A DNA stretch of 33,809 bases from Bondarzewia mesenterica (lineage: Eukaryota; Basidiomycota; Agaricomycetes; Russulales; Bondarzewiaceae), in NCBI GenBank assembly GCA_004802705.1, contig SGPL01000369.1, positions 1-33,809 of the forward strand, read 5' to 3'. Below the pieces are notes generated by a model, which was not told the origin of the DNA, did not search any database, and saw only the letters and a list, made by a program, of their open reading frames with translations. This document shows positions 10,467-21,600 of this stretch, piece after piece. Each line of letters starts with the position of its first letter. The stretch's first letter is position 1. The translations under genes and the position numbers were made by a program.

Positions 10467-11474
10467 TTACATCGCCAGAGAAGCCTGAAGCTCTCTGAGC
10501 TCTCTCTCTTCCTCTTCCTCTGCCGTCCGGTGTGGGGCTGGCAAACAAAGTAAAACATGAGTGAAGGGGGAAGAGACGGAGGAGGGACGTACCCTCTGCA
10601 ACCCGGCTTGGACCCACGGGGGTATGCACTGGGACATGGTCCGGAAGGTTGAGCCGTGTGTCCAACTCCTCCTGTTCTAAATCGGCCAGCTCTTGCTCCA
10701 GATCGGTCTTGATGTAAAGTGAGCATCGTAAAAAAGATAAAGACATGGGATAGACAAGCGACTCACCTCATCCAGATCCATGCCTGCGTTGACCGGGTTG
10801 GATATCGCGTCAGCGATCTCGTTCGCTAATTCACGCTGTGCATTGATCTCGTTCATCGTCGCGTCCACCTTGTCGATGTTCCTGTGTGCCCATCCATATT
10901 CGTATCACATCCAAGTTTCAGGACAAAGGAAGAGCAATGAACAACAGTACGCACAAGTTATAGTGTATGTGTTTGAGAGCGTCAGAACCCTTCTTCATCG
11001 CCGCCATCGTCTCCGCGTTCAAGTTTGCAGACTCGAGTGTGTTGACCTGCATCTCGAGTTGCAGGCGCGCCCCCTGAAGCTTGTCGAGCTCCGCCTCGAA
11101 CATCTTCTTTCGTCGGAGGGCTGCTGTCGCAACTGCGATATCCCGTCCATAGTTAAGTATAAATTATCCACACCAGCGCGTAACACATGCTGCCTTTCTT
11201 TGATGGCTGCCGAACCATGTACAGATTCCGACGGAAGTGCACGAAGAGCAGTGGCAAGCGCGCAAGAAATGAGCAAATCACAAATCTACTCACCAGCCTT
11301 GTTGGAAACCGCATTCGCCCTCGCCTTGGAGATTTCCTCTTCAATCTTCTTCTGTAAAAAACTCTCCTTCTTCTCTATCAGCTGCAGCTGCTGCCGCAGG
11401 TCCACGATAGCATCTCGCGCTGCCTGCTTGGGGTCGCGCCGACCAACAAAGTAGCTCATAAACGAGGTCATCAT
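10467..11474 (-). CDS. SNF7: ESCRT-III subunit Snf7/Vps32 (CHMP4)
   Basis: Five exons on the minus strand (11474-11294, 11132-10955, 10881-10767, 10707-10593, 10537-10467) give 219 aa; yeast Snf7 has 240. The N-terminus MMTSFMSYFVGRRDPKQAARDAIVDLRQQL is the amphipathic membrane-binding start of helix 1. It is followed by the basic helices 1-2 (ALRRKKMFEAELDKL, NTLESANLNAETMAAMKKG) and helix 3 (NIDKVDATMNEINAQRELANEI). The acidic C-terminal part contains LEQELADLEQEELD and ends in ERELRELQASLAM, a MIT-interacting motif of the LxxLxxL type used to recruit Vps4. The protein polymerises on endosomal and other membranes to drive vesicle budding and scission. Start choice between the first Met and Met6 (MSYF) is open; the latter resembles most Snf7 proteins more closely. 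It lies 356 bp downstream of the MFS gene on the same strand. Confidence 0.94.
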
Positions 11475-11830
11475 GTTTCCAGGTGGAAGTACCCTCTATA
11501 ACGTGCGCCGGGTGGAGACGAAGTTGGGGTGAACCCTGCGAGGAGGTTGCGTCTGTGTGTCTCTGCCTTGCGGCCTGCGCCAAGTTCTGAGGAAGACGTC
11601 GCGGTAGTCATACTCAGATAGACCGATATAGTTATTTATTCCCACGATAACCACTCTCGTGACCGGGTAAGTTACAATTCTGAAAAAATACACAAGTCTG
11701 ACTTGAAATAAGGGCAGGACAAAACACTTTCAAAAGTCGCCGACGGGAAAAAGGTCGTAAATATAGCGGTGACACTCCGAGCTGGACATCAGGACGTGGA
11801 GGGAAATGCACAATCTTACCAGCCTAGAAT
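11475..11830 (-). promoter_or_regulatory. Gap between the MFS transporter and SNF7 genes
   Basis: These 356 bp should contain the 3' UTR of the MFS gene and the promoter and leader of SNF7, both on the minus strand. An AT-rich patch at 11628-11640 could serve as a TATA-like element. Nothing else is recognisable. Confidence 0.35.
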
Positions 11831-13813
11831 TTATAATAGATACCTGAATCCTTTGTTTTGCACACCCTTCGCCAGATCCGCCTCATCCATCTTATCGTTC
11901 TGAGCTTTCAGATGCATCCGGAATATCCATAGCATCACAATCGTCAACCCTTGACACGCGATGCAAATCGCATACGAATTTCGGTAAGTTGGACCCCACA
12001 TGGTCGGCCAAACATACCTGGCAAGATGCATAAGAGGGGGCCTAGCGTGCGAGAAATCAACAGACTCACGATCCAGCTATGTTGCCAAGTTGCGAAAAAG
12101 CGTTGACTAACGCAAGAGCGACGGCTCGCTTGGACGGAGGCCGCGGGAACGTATTGCTTAGCCATGCGTAGAAGCAGACGAATCCCGCGTACGACTGAGC
12201 CATGAGAAATCTTTGAAAAGACATTAGCAAAAGAACCTCAACTCCTGTGGGTCAAAACATACAGTGATACATAGCGGGCAGCGGTATTCATGGTGGAAAT
12301 CGCGATGATGAAGCCAACAATTCCTAACGCAAGCGATGTGGTTATATGCCAAAATCGCTCGCCAGACTTGTCCGAATGCCTAGCAAGTATATAAGAAATG
12401 TAAGACACGTCGAACTTCCGAGCTGTACTCATACCTAGCCAGAACAAAGGCTGCCACCGCCGCCACAATGAATGGCGGAGCACACAAGACAAGTGTTATC
12501 GTCCTCCCAAAACCCAGAGTCGCACTGAGTGTGGGGAAATACGCATTGAAAGACAAAGAGATGACGTTGCTAGTCATGGCGACAGACAACCACCAGACCT
12601 TCCAGTCCATTACCGCAAGCTTGAGTCCATGTACTGGGCCCCCGGTTTCGGTCTCACCCTGGTCGCCAATCCCAGCGAAGTCAGATGCCATACGTTTCAA
12701 AGCAAGTGAGCGTTCCTCCGGCTTAAGCCAGGCCGTCGTGGTGGGGAAATTGGGGAGGACGAACAAGGCGACAACAGCAAAAAAAAATTGTCAAGGCGCC
12801 TTCTATGTAAAACAACCATCTGGTGCAGCATGTTGAAACTTTGAACATTCTTATTGCAGACAGAACATACCTCCAAGCTGCGTGACCCAGCTTGCCGTCC
12901 ATGCCGTCCAGAATTCCGCTTGCCATAAGAGATCCAAAGGCATTACTGATGATGTTACCGCAATACAATATAGCAGTTCGAGATCCAAGTTCGGATTTGG
13001 TGTACCATTTGGAAAGCAAGAAAAGTGCCCCAGGAAAGAATGCGGCTTCAACAAATCCGAGGAAGAAACGGGTGAGTAGTGCGCCAACAAAACTGAGGAC
13101 GAAGATGAGTGCAGAACGATTTTTCATAAGTTCACTTGATTATATTCGCAAAACTTACCTCTTGGTTATGCCTGCGATATAAAATACGCATCAACAAAAG
13201 TTGAACACACCATTTCGGAGTAACGTACCAGTCAGTATGGAAATTGTACCCCATATTATCATGCAGGACGGTAGGTAAATAGAAGGCTTCCCAATCCAGT
13301 TCAGAAACATGTTGCTGTAGGAAACAATGAGAATAAAAGGGGTACAGTAAGACAAACACTCACGAAGGGATCTGCATGAGAATATACCCAACGTAGAGGA
13401 TGGATAAAAGCGTCGCAAATTCTTGTCCCTTCAGGTGGAGATCGGCTTCGAATCCCCTTAACCTAGCCGCTCTAATCACACAGTTAACTCAAAGTACTGG
13501 GAATGAACAGACGTAAACCGCACCCAGCATTATTACGATCAATCTAGATTGACGCCGGTCACTAATCAGTACAACACAAATGCTGTTTTAAAGTGAATCG
13601 ACAAACGTAGTTGAGAATGTAAATGAAGACCAAGATGGACATCCTCATGTCCAACTTCCATAGCAGCTGTCGCTCAAGCCGTTTGCGCGCCTCTGGACCG
13701 CCGAATTCCGCGTCTAGTTCGTCTTGGTGGGTTTGATACGCCGAGAGAGAATACACATTGGAGTCCACCTTGTTGGATGGAATTTTCTCCGGATCATGGT
13801 TCTCGTTAGACAT
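11831..13813 (-). CDS. MFS transporter, anion:cation symporter (Dal5/allantoate permease) family, with a one-base frameshift
   Basis: Ten exons on the minus strand: 13813-13607, 13543-13524, 13471-13364, 13314-13229, 13171-13159, 13092-12871, 12819-12435, 12379-12263, 12210-12070 and 12017-11831. The product is 494 aa once one base is discounted. It has about 12 membrane segments, with family marks YILNYIDRNNAGAARLRGFE, LLSILYVGYILMQIPSNMFLNWIGKPS, GALLTRFFLGFVEAAFFPGALFLLSKWY, RHSDKSGERFWH and NTFPRPPSKRAVALALVNAFSQLGNIAGSYVWP. Relatives in fungi carry allantoate, nicotinate, vitamins or other organic anions across the plasma membrane; the substrate here is not readable. Two exons are only 20 bp and 13 bp long, and both restore conserved residues. 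A nine-base homopolymer at 12779-12787 (T9 on the coding strand) must lose one base to join IEGALTIFF to AVVALFVLPNFP. Both sides of the break are well conserved, so sequencing error is likely. Confidence 0.88.
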
Positions 13814-14880
13814 AGTATCTGCACAGTGTGGCTCGAGCGAGCTGATGGGAGTTGGAAGTACAGGTCACGAGCAGAAGACGCTCACATTTCATTTGACCTG
13901 GTATGCCTTTTGTATCCCTTCGGTACTACCCCGTGGATGGGCGGGAGAACCCTGGACAATGTCCTGAAACCAGAAATTAGTGGCAAAGGCTAGTCACAAG
14001 GACAGTCTATAACTGGTCAGAAGGTGAGCGGACAACGTATGACGTGCCGGTCTTCCGTTCTTTAGTACGGAGAGGTCACAAGCAGCACTAGGCACAACAG
14101 TGACCAGCACCAGAGTGCAAGGCAATATCGTCCGTAGAGATGTACAACATACCTTCGCGCAGGCGGCAGACAATATGGGGAGCTCGAGCGGCTGCAATGG
14201 AAAGTGCGGATATTATAACATTCACCGTTTACGTTGCAAAGTTGTTCATTAATGAGTCTCATGTGAAGTCCCGCACTGCGGTCCAGCATGATCAATCGAC
14301 GTTTTCTGACTTCTTGCATTCGAACGTATACGTAGATACAAAAGAGATCTGGCATGAAGAATCAGAATCAGAAAAAAATCGATGTCTCAGGAAGTGATTG
14401 AACTGACCGCCAGCTTTTAGTAGATGTTCAACAAATTTATGTCAAGCTCTGGTCTCTGTAAAGAGCTCTTCAGGACATTCAGTGACCGCTGTTCCAAAGT
14501 GCATGGTATCGTTTTGGGCGCATCTAGCATGGTATATGTATGACCAGGACTCATGTATACATAGCTGAAGTGCAGTTGAAGTCTAGATTCAGGTTTCAGG
14601 GGACAGTGAAAATGAATGAACGAAACGTGATGAAATCGGAGCAAGCCTCAGCGAGGACTCGAGCAGTGACCCGACAGTGGTCAGTGACCCAGTGACCTGG
14701 GGGCGGCCGGCCAGTCTGAGAGTGGAGATGGGCAACGCTAGGTAGTTTAAACTCCGACACGTCGGATCCCCACACACCCGAAGTTGAAGGTCGAGTGGTA
14801 GGTGCACCTCACGCTTGCTACATTGTAAAATAAAATATTTTTCATAGTCGTAAAATCAATTTTGGACCAAATGAAGGTCC

Positions 14881-14975
14881 CTTGATTGAAAAAAGTGAAA
14901 TTTTCAACTTGCAAAAGGTAGATACAGACACAATCTCAATGACCCCCGTGCTGGAAAATCAAAAACTCAATCAAG
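14881..14975. repeat. Imperfect inverted repeat upstream of the transposon-like gene
   Basis: The 9-base arm cttgattga (14881-14889) is answered exactly by tcaatcaag (14967-14975). The match extends imperfectly inward: the left arm to 14905 ends in gaaattttc and the right arm begins gaaaatc at 14954. A spacer of about 50 bp separates the arms. It could be a subterminal structure of a mobile element or a hairpin in the leader; which one cannot be read from sequence alone. Confidence 0.45.
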
Positions 14976-15060
14976 ACGGCTTGATATGGCCAAAATAAGA
15001 TTTTAGAAGCTATCAGACTAATTTATTTCGCAGTGAGGAACTCAGAACGCGTACCAAAAG

Positions 15061-15077
15061 GATGCACCGGGTGCATC
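15061..15077. repeat. Near-perfect 17-bp palindrome upstream of the transposon-like gene
   Basis: The sequence gatgcaccgggtgcatc has 8-base arms (gatgcacc / ggtgcatc) around one central base. It lies 168 bp before the ATG at 15245. Such a site could bind a dimeric protein, possibly the element's own product, but no function is shown. Confidence 0.5.
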
Positions 15078-15244
15078 GAGGTGAATCGCGGGTATGTTGA
15101 TTACATAATCAGCTGCAGCGCGTCGTGTCGCGTCGAAATGACAGTGCGCCTCAGCGCGCGTCTCAAAATCTCCACTGTGCACGCTCCTCTTTTTGCCTTC
15201 ATTCTTTCTTTACCTTATATTTATGCCCACACTCTTTTGCTCAC

Positions 15245-18219
15245 ATGGGTCATCAGAAGGGCTTTGGAAGGTCCTCCAAACAGCAGGCTCACATCAAGCA
15301 GATGGTCCAAAACCGAGTTGCTGAGGATCATGACAAGGTGAATTGTCCTCCCCCTTCTAAATCTAGCACATCACACTCCCGCAGGACGAAGGATTCCATA
15401 CTTCAGCAGCGTGTGCAGGTGGCTGAGGAGTCTGCAGCCCATCAGAAGCGCAGGAATCACAATGTCACGCGGCAGCTTCAGTGGGCTCAGACTGTGAAAA
15501 CATGCATGCAGACTTGCGTAGATTCTTTAGAGGGTCAGTTGGCTATTTCTCGAGCTGTGAGCCAGGTACGTTGTATCAGCTCTCTTTCTCTTGTTTGTTC
15601 TCAGCCATACCTGCAGCCGAATTCCTCTCATTCTGCCCAGCCTTTGTCCTCCAACTCAAAAGTTGCCGAGGCACCGCTCCTTCAAATCCAGTCTCTTCAC
15701 AAGCAGGTTGACGCATTGAGGAAGTCAAAGTCGAGAGCGATGACTACGAGGTTAAAAGCAGTTGATCGGGCAGTTGTGAAGGAGCAGAGGGAGAAGCTGA
15801 AGTACCAGCTGAAGGAAAAGGGGGTGATCTCGGACGCATCACGAGAGGTGGTACGCGACCTAGTTGGGCTCGGGGTTCCTTACGAAAAAAGTGTCCGCTA
15901 CGATCACCACGGTTATGGCAGCAGCCGGGATATCTGTTGAGGGCAGTGTGTCCGCTCGTAGCATCTCGCGGATTATTCGGGAAGCCGTCGTGCTTTCACA
16001 CATGCAGATTGGCCACGAGCTTCACAAAATTAACGGTGTGTGTTTTCATATCTCTTCTTTCTCAAGCTCAATTTTATCCGTTCGGTTTTATCCGTGCAGC
16101 ATTTACAATCAGCGGTGACGGCACAACTCACAAGAAGCTCAACTACGAATCACAGCACCTATATTACCGGCTCTCTCCCTCAGACTCGACTCCCGTCTCC
16201 CGTACCCTCGGCGTCCACTCGTCCATAAACCATACTAGTGAGACCCAGCTCGACGGCTGGAAAGACTCATTCACCGATATCTATGAAACATATAATGAAT
16301 GGAAGACGGCCGTCGGTGCAAAATCATCGCTTACCCTGGCCGATCTTTTGGCGAAGTTTAAAGGCATGCTGTCCGACCACGCCGCTGATCAAAAGAAGCT
16401 CTTCGCTCTTCTGGTCAATCTTAAGAAACTTGTCGATCTTGAGCAGCGTGGCCAGGAGGTGCTCTTTGATATGGCACCGTCTAAGCTTATCGCCATCCTG
16501 TGCCGAGTTATGTCGGACACAGTCCAGCAAGCTGGTGGACCCGCTGCATGGGAGGCTCTGCTGGCAGATGAGAAGACACGTCGTCATGTGGAAATAGAAC
16601 AGGAGGTGTGCATCACGTATGGACAGGATGCTTTCAATACGCTGAGCGAGGATGAGAAGCATATCACAGGTTTGTGCATTTGGGCTGGGTGCTGCATGCA
16701 CAAGGATCTTAATGCAGTCAAGGGTGGTGACAAGATGATGCGGGCATTTTGGACCAAAGAGGGCCTTGAGCCTCCGCTGTTATTACTGAACCGTGATAAT
16801 CGAGCCGCCATGTCGAGCGGTGATTCCGCTACAAAGACGCGTATAGAGGCAGTATCTGAGCGGGGTGCGGTAAAGACGACATCACTTGCGGGCACTATTT
16901 TTCGTCACAAGGATGACAAGAAGGGCCAGCAGGATAACTTTCGTGTTTTCTTCGAACAGACATTTGGGTTCATAGTCACCTTCCCTGACACAAGCAATAC
17001 CCGCTACGGGTCTCACCTTCTTGCCGCACTCGTTCTTCTTATCCATCTCATCTTCTTCATCCAGTTCCTCGAGATTGTTCGTGATAGCAAGGAGAAGGTT
17101 GGATTCAACAACCTAGAGAACAACCTCTATATGGCGCTTCATGATGTTTCGACCCTTACCGAGCTTGCCGTTCTTGTGCTCTACTTTCTTTCAGTCAGTG
17201 CACCATACGTTGCCTTTGTTCGTGGGAAGGATGGCCAAGAGCACTCTCTCAATGCTCTTGACCTTGGCCCATTCCATGCTAAGGTTATTGCACATTGCGA
17301 GGCCATCATTATAAACCCTGAGCTTCTCCTCGCTCTGAATGCCTCTGCTGTGAGGAGTACACTGGATGGAAAGGACTGGGTTCATCCTGAGGGATGGTAT
17401 GCTGTACAGCAGCTATTGCCCTTTCTTCCTCATCTTCGTGGTGCACTCGTCGCATTCTTTCAAGGTGCTGTCGAGACCTGGCGCAACTTCTCGTCAGAGT
17501 TTGCAGAAGGTGGCCATATTACGAGCGCAACTGCAGAACAGCGTCAGCAGGCTGATATGCCTGCAACCAACTGCCGTAATGAAGGACAGCTAGGCAGGTG
17601 GCGTGTTTCTGCACGCCATGCCCCTAATAAGTCAGTATGGTCACATAATGGCCAGACGATGTACAAGGTGAATGGAGTGCGGAACTTTGCTCGTCAATTT
17701 ACAGTGCCCGCTGATCGGGCTTATGCACGGAGGAGAGTTCGTACACTAGAAGGGAGTGGGAAGGAGAAGAAGGCACGGATGATTCATGCAGCCCATGCAA
17801 ATGCGAAGGTTATCCAAAAGCGTCAGAAGGCTGCAGATTTAAAGGCAAGGCGAGTAGCACGCGAGGAGAAGGAGAAGGCCTTCAAGGCAACGCTCAACTC
17901 CAATTTCAATTGGATGAGCAGGGATTGTCCTATCCCTCGCATCAAGCAGGAGCTTGCCTATCATCGTGCATGGGACAAGCTTGTTCCGAAGGTTTCTTTG
18001 ATGAAGAAGAAGGCAGATATGGTAGCAGAATTGAAGGCTGCTATTGATCGGCACATTCCTGATGGAGTGGAGGCAGATAGCATGCAGCCAGTGAACTCTA
18101 ACACTTTTATAGAGGCAGATGGCTTGCCTGAAGAGCTAGGGGCAATGGGTGAGGATTTATGGATGACTTCGGAGAAGGATGAGGAGCTTGAGGAGGAGGA
18201 TGACTGTCTATATCATTAA
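15245..18219 (+). CDS. Transposon-like protein of an uncharacterised agaricomycete family (candidate DDE/RNase-H-like core), with a one-base frameshift
   Basis: The coding region is nearly continuous. A clear intron lies at 16036-16099, with two optional in-frame introns near 15338-15391 and 15566-15616, giving about 930-970 aa. The N-terminus begins MGHQKGFGRSSKQQAHIKQM and is basic. Heptad-like, coiled-coil-prone helices follow (QLQWAQTVKTCMQTCVDSLE, QIQSLHKQVDALRKS). A helical region VRDLVGLGVPYEKVSATITTV then leads to TISGDGTTHKKLNYESQ near residue 270. That segment resembles the first strand and Asp of an RNase-H-fold transposase. Further likely conserved points are LSDHAADQKK (about 356), AGCCMHKDLN (about 460) and DTSNTRYGSH (about 560). 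The last 200 residues are Lys/Arg-rich with an acidic tail. One extra A in the A6 run 15885-15890 breaks the frame between VPYEK and VSATI. I recall similar uncharacterised repeated proteins in agaricomycete genomes. The transposase role is inference; terminal repeats were not found. Confidence 0.65.
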
Positions 18220-18697
18220 TCTGCATATATTGAGATTTTGACTGATTCTTCTTGTATAATTTTTTACCATCATACTAGACACATATTCATATTTTATAAT
18301 GCTCTCAAATTTTTTCTCCATTTATAGAGTCCAAACTGAAAAGATACAGAGCGGAGATGTCTGCTACCACCATTTCGTGGCGGTAAGATCACGTGACTGG
18401 ACATCTGTGTTGCAGGCGTTGCCAGAGACCACTGAGAGTCAAGGAAGATTCATGCTGACTAAGCAATTCCTCAGGAAACGCGTTCCCCAAGCAATTTACC
18501 GAATTTTACTCGGCACGGTAAAGTTCGAGAAATAAACTAACTTATAAAGTTGCACTATCTACCGTAGTAGAGGATATTCCTTTATTGTACATTGATATGA
18601 ACTACGTGCTCTCTATGGTAACAACTATTGATAACGTGCGCATTTATAGAACGGAAGCAAAACACTTGTGCAGGAGAGAAAGGAAACAAACTCGAAT
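18220..18697. other. Gap between the transposon-like gene and the UBC gene
   Basis: These 478 bp hold the 3' end of the transposon-like gene (AT-rich up to about 18310) and the 3' UTR of the oppositely oriented UBC gene. Small hairpin-capable sequences occur: taccacca facing tggcggta near 18374-18394, and ttaccg facing cggtaa near 18497-18522. The right boundary of any mobile element is not visible. No gene is seen. Confidence 0.35.
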
Positions 18698-21600
18698 TTA
18701 AGAGGACGACGTCGACACAGCTCCCGCCTGCAGCTGCTGCATCGTCCGTTTCAATTCCATGATGTCTGACGAGAAACCGTTGCTGCTCTGTCCAGCTAGA
18801 GCCCGGTGACTCACAGCCCCGTCCGGAGACGTCGGCTTCCCGTCGTCCATTGTCAGCCATCTGTCAAGTTGCGAGCCGATTGATCGAGCTTTGAGACGGA
18901 AGTGTGTACGAATGACGTCTCCAAAAGGCTCAGGTGGATTCTGAAGATTGCCTAGCATCTGCAAAGGGAAGTTGATAGTCAAGAGATGGTAATAATTACC
19001 AGGATATGTAGACAACTTACCGCAGTCTTTACGACCATTCTTCGAACGTTTGCGGAGTCTAAAGTACAGTGAATACGAAGACAAAGACGTAGACCTCAAC
19101 AACTTACAAGCAATCGATTGAGGAGTCCCTGCAGAATTAGCCCATCCAGGCTCGTTTAGGTATGGTTCGTCGCAGAGGATCATCGATTGAATGGATATGA
19201 GGACCTGGGAAGCATGTGAGCCGTATAAAGCACGAATTTGTTGAGGTGTCCGCACCTGTAACAGAGTCGACTTTCCGGCCACCCAGCCTGGCCCAGACCA
19301 GGTTCCCAATAATGATAAGCACACTTTACCATCCTACGTGACAAGTATCACGGGTTGTAGTGTATACACGAAACAATGTACGATACGTACCGCATATAAA
19401 TTAGGATTGAAACGGAATTTGCCGCCGTTGGTCTTGCAAGGGGAAATGTATGTCAATCCTGCACTCCGTAGGAAGGCATGAAAGATACTAACCGTCATGT
19501 ACTTGACGTTAGGCGGCACAAGGTTGTAAGAGTTACCTAAGAATATATCAAACAGGTAGCTACTTCCGGCAATCAACATAGGAGCTACAATGGAAAAAAA
19601 AAACACGCACCATCCATTTTGATACCTAGATATGAGATAGAGAAATGTTAACACGGGAGAGGGACAAGGAATCTAAATCGCAAAGCGCACGGTGTACCCT
19701 CCGGACCAATGATCAGAGCTTTGATGATGTCTACGCGCGTCTCGTCTACACGGAGGAATATGGAGGAATCCCAGGCGACAGGCAAGTTCGTCGTAAGGAC
19801 GGCGAGCTATACAACAATCAGTAAGGTATTTTGAGAAGTAAATGCTATCGGACCTCTTTTGCGATTGCGAGTGACCGTTTCGGGATATCAAACGATGCCA
19901 GGATGCGGGCCTCGTTATTGTAGTAGAACTTGTAATTTGGCGTGTCATCGCCCTTCTTGTCCTCTTCAGCAACCGGAACGGTCAGATCGCAGTATTCGAA
20001 GCGAACTCGAGTTGCCCATGCCACATAGGCCTTCTGCATCGCTTCGTCCGTCGCAGCCACATCTACTACGATATCGGGGGCAGGGTGTGACGAAGATGTA
20101 GGGATTCTCGGAAGAGAGTCGTGAAGCCGTTGGAGGAATGCCTCGCCCTTTGTCTCACGCAGAGACCGGTCAATAGCATGAGCAGTAGCAAGAATGCGGT
20201 TGCAGAAGTTTAAGAGTCTCTCGTTTTCCTCCGATAGAATGATGGGTATAACCTCTTTGGATTTCCCTTTGGTATCGTTCGTCACCCGCTTTTGCTCTTC
20301 CGTCATTTCGGACGGAAGGGTTTCCACAACCTTGATACCCTCCAAGCCCTTGATAGCAGCCTGAGCTTGAATCACAATGGCCTCCAGAAGCTCTCGAGGG
20401 GCAGAACTTCCTTCATAAATTATCGTGCGTTCACGTAGAGGCGGGGTGCCGTTCATTGTTTTTTTCTGCGTGTTCGTCTTGACAGATGTGACGACCATGA
20501 TCGGCATAGCCATCATGCTTGCTAAGGCTTCATGATTCGAGATGGTCTGTTGATCAAGATTTGAGTGCGCGATCGAGAGGGAGAAAGAGTGGGACATACC
20601 TCAAGCCATTCAAATAGTTCAAAGTATACGGCAGAACGATCGGACATGTCTGTAAGGGAGTCGTTGCGAAGAAGAGAGCTACAGATATAGTTGAATCGTC
20701 TTCGAAGGTGAGCAAGTGCTGTAGGATGGACAAGGTAATCGCTAGTCCGACCGCCGCCTGGACGATGCAGAGAAGGGAGGTATACGCGAATCTGAGACAT
20801 AAGGTTTCCCAACCTCTCGTCTTTGTTTTTCTGTATTAACTGAGCCTCGGCTTGACCAGTAGTCTGTGAAACGATTTAAAAGGCGGAGATAATAACAAAT
20901 AAATCAACCCACATCTTCTCTGACGTCACCAGCGTATCCAATGCCAATTTTCGTTTTCTTTCCCGGGGCTGAAGGAGTGGGATAATTGTCATCGTCTTCA
21001 TCGCCATCATCGGGGACGGACATGCCCGTGACAGACGCCTCTACTTTTCTCCGTTTGTTGTTTCGCCCTTGACCATCGTAATTGCCAGAAACGTTTTGAG
21101 TGTGGTCTTGATATAGCTGTTCAAGCATCGCAAGGCCGATGCCCAGTATCACACCTTGTAAATTGGAGCAGTGAAATAGATCGTCGTCATCTGCCTCCCC
21201 TGCACGTTCCTTCATCAGACTGATAGGTTCGCCACACGCGAAGCAGAATTCTTTGTGGCATTGTTTGCATTTCTGACGAACGATACCGCGCAACTGCTCG
21301 ATGAACTTCGGAAGAGAGGACTACTCATGATAATTAGAATTATAAATTGAGAATTGTGATAGTACATGAATGGGGCGCTCACATAGATAGCGAAGAAATC
21401 ACTCTTGTTTCTTGGGACGGAGTATGAGCAGCCGTGGGGGCAGGGACATTTGCCTTCGCTTAGCTGGGAATAGAGACTAAACAAGAAACCCTGCTCTCCC
21501 CCCTCTGGGCAACCTTTCATCCACTGACTTTGCGTCATAAGCTGCACATCTTCGTTCGCCTTGATAACATGTACAGTCTCGGATTGCTCCTCGACTTCTA

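Larger units (their letters stand above)
13814..15244. other. Intergenic region left of the transposon-like gene
   Basis: No gene is supported in these 1.4 kb. The part nearest 13814 should hold the MFS gene promoter. From about 14815 to 15030 the DNA becomes clearly AT-richer than the neighbouring genes and contains two inverted-repeat structures (14864-14880 and 14881-14975). This suggests it belongs to the element that carries the gene at 15245. A short run of gtgacc-type repeats lies at 14665-14700. I could not find a terminal inverted repeat or target duplication by eye. Confidence 0.4.

Noticed and set aside
15338..15384. A 47-bp intron ending at cgcag in the transposon-like gene
   Set aside because: Splicing there leads to a stop within 16 codons; the next AG (15390-15391) or no splicing keeps the frame.
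15016..18540. Possible terminal inverted repeat: taatttatttcgc (near 15019) against taacttataaactaa-type sequence read in reverse near 18525-18540
   Set aside because: Only about 12 of 14 bases match in AT-rich sequence, the pairing does not extend, and no target duplication is seen.
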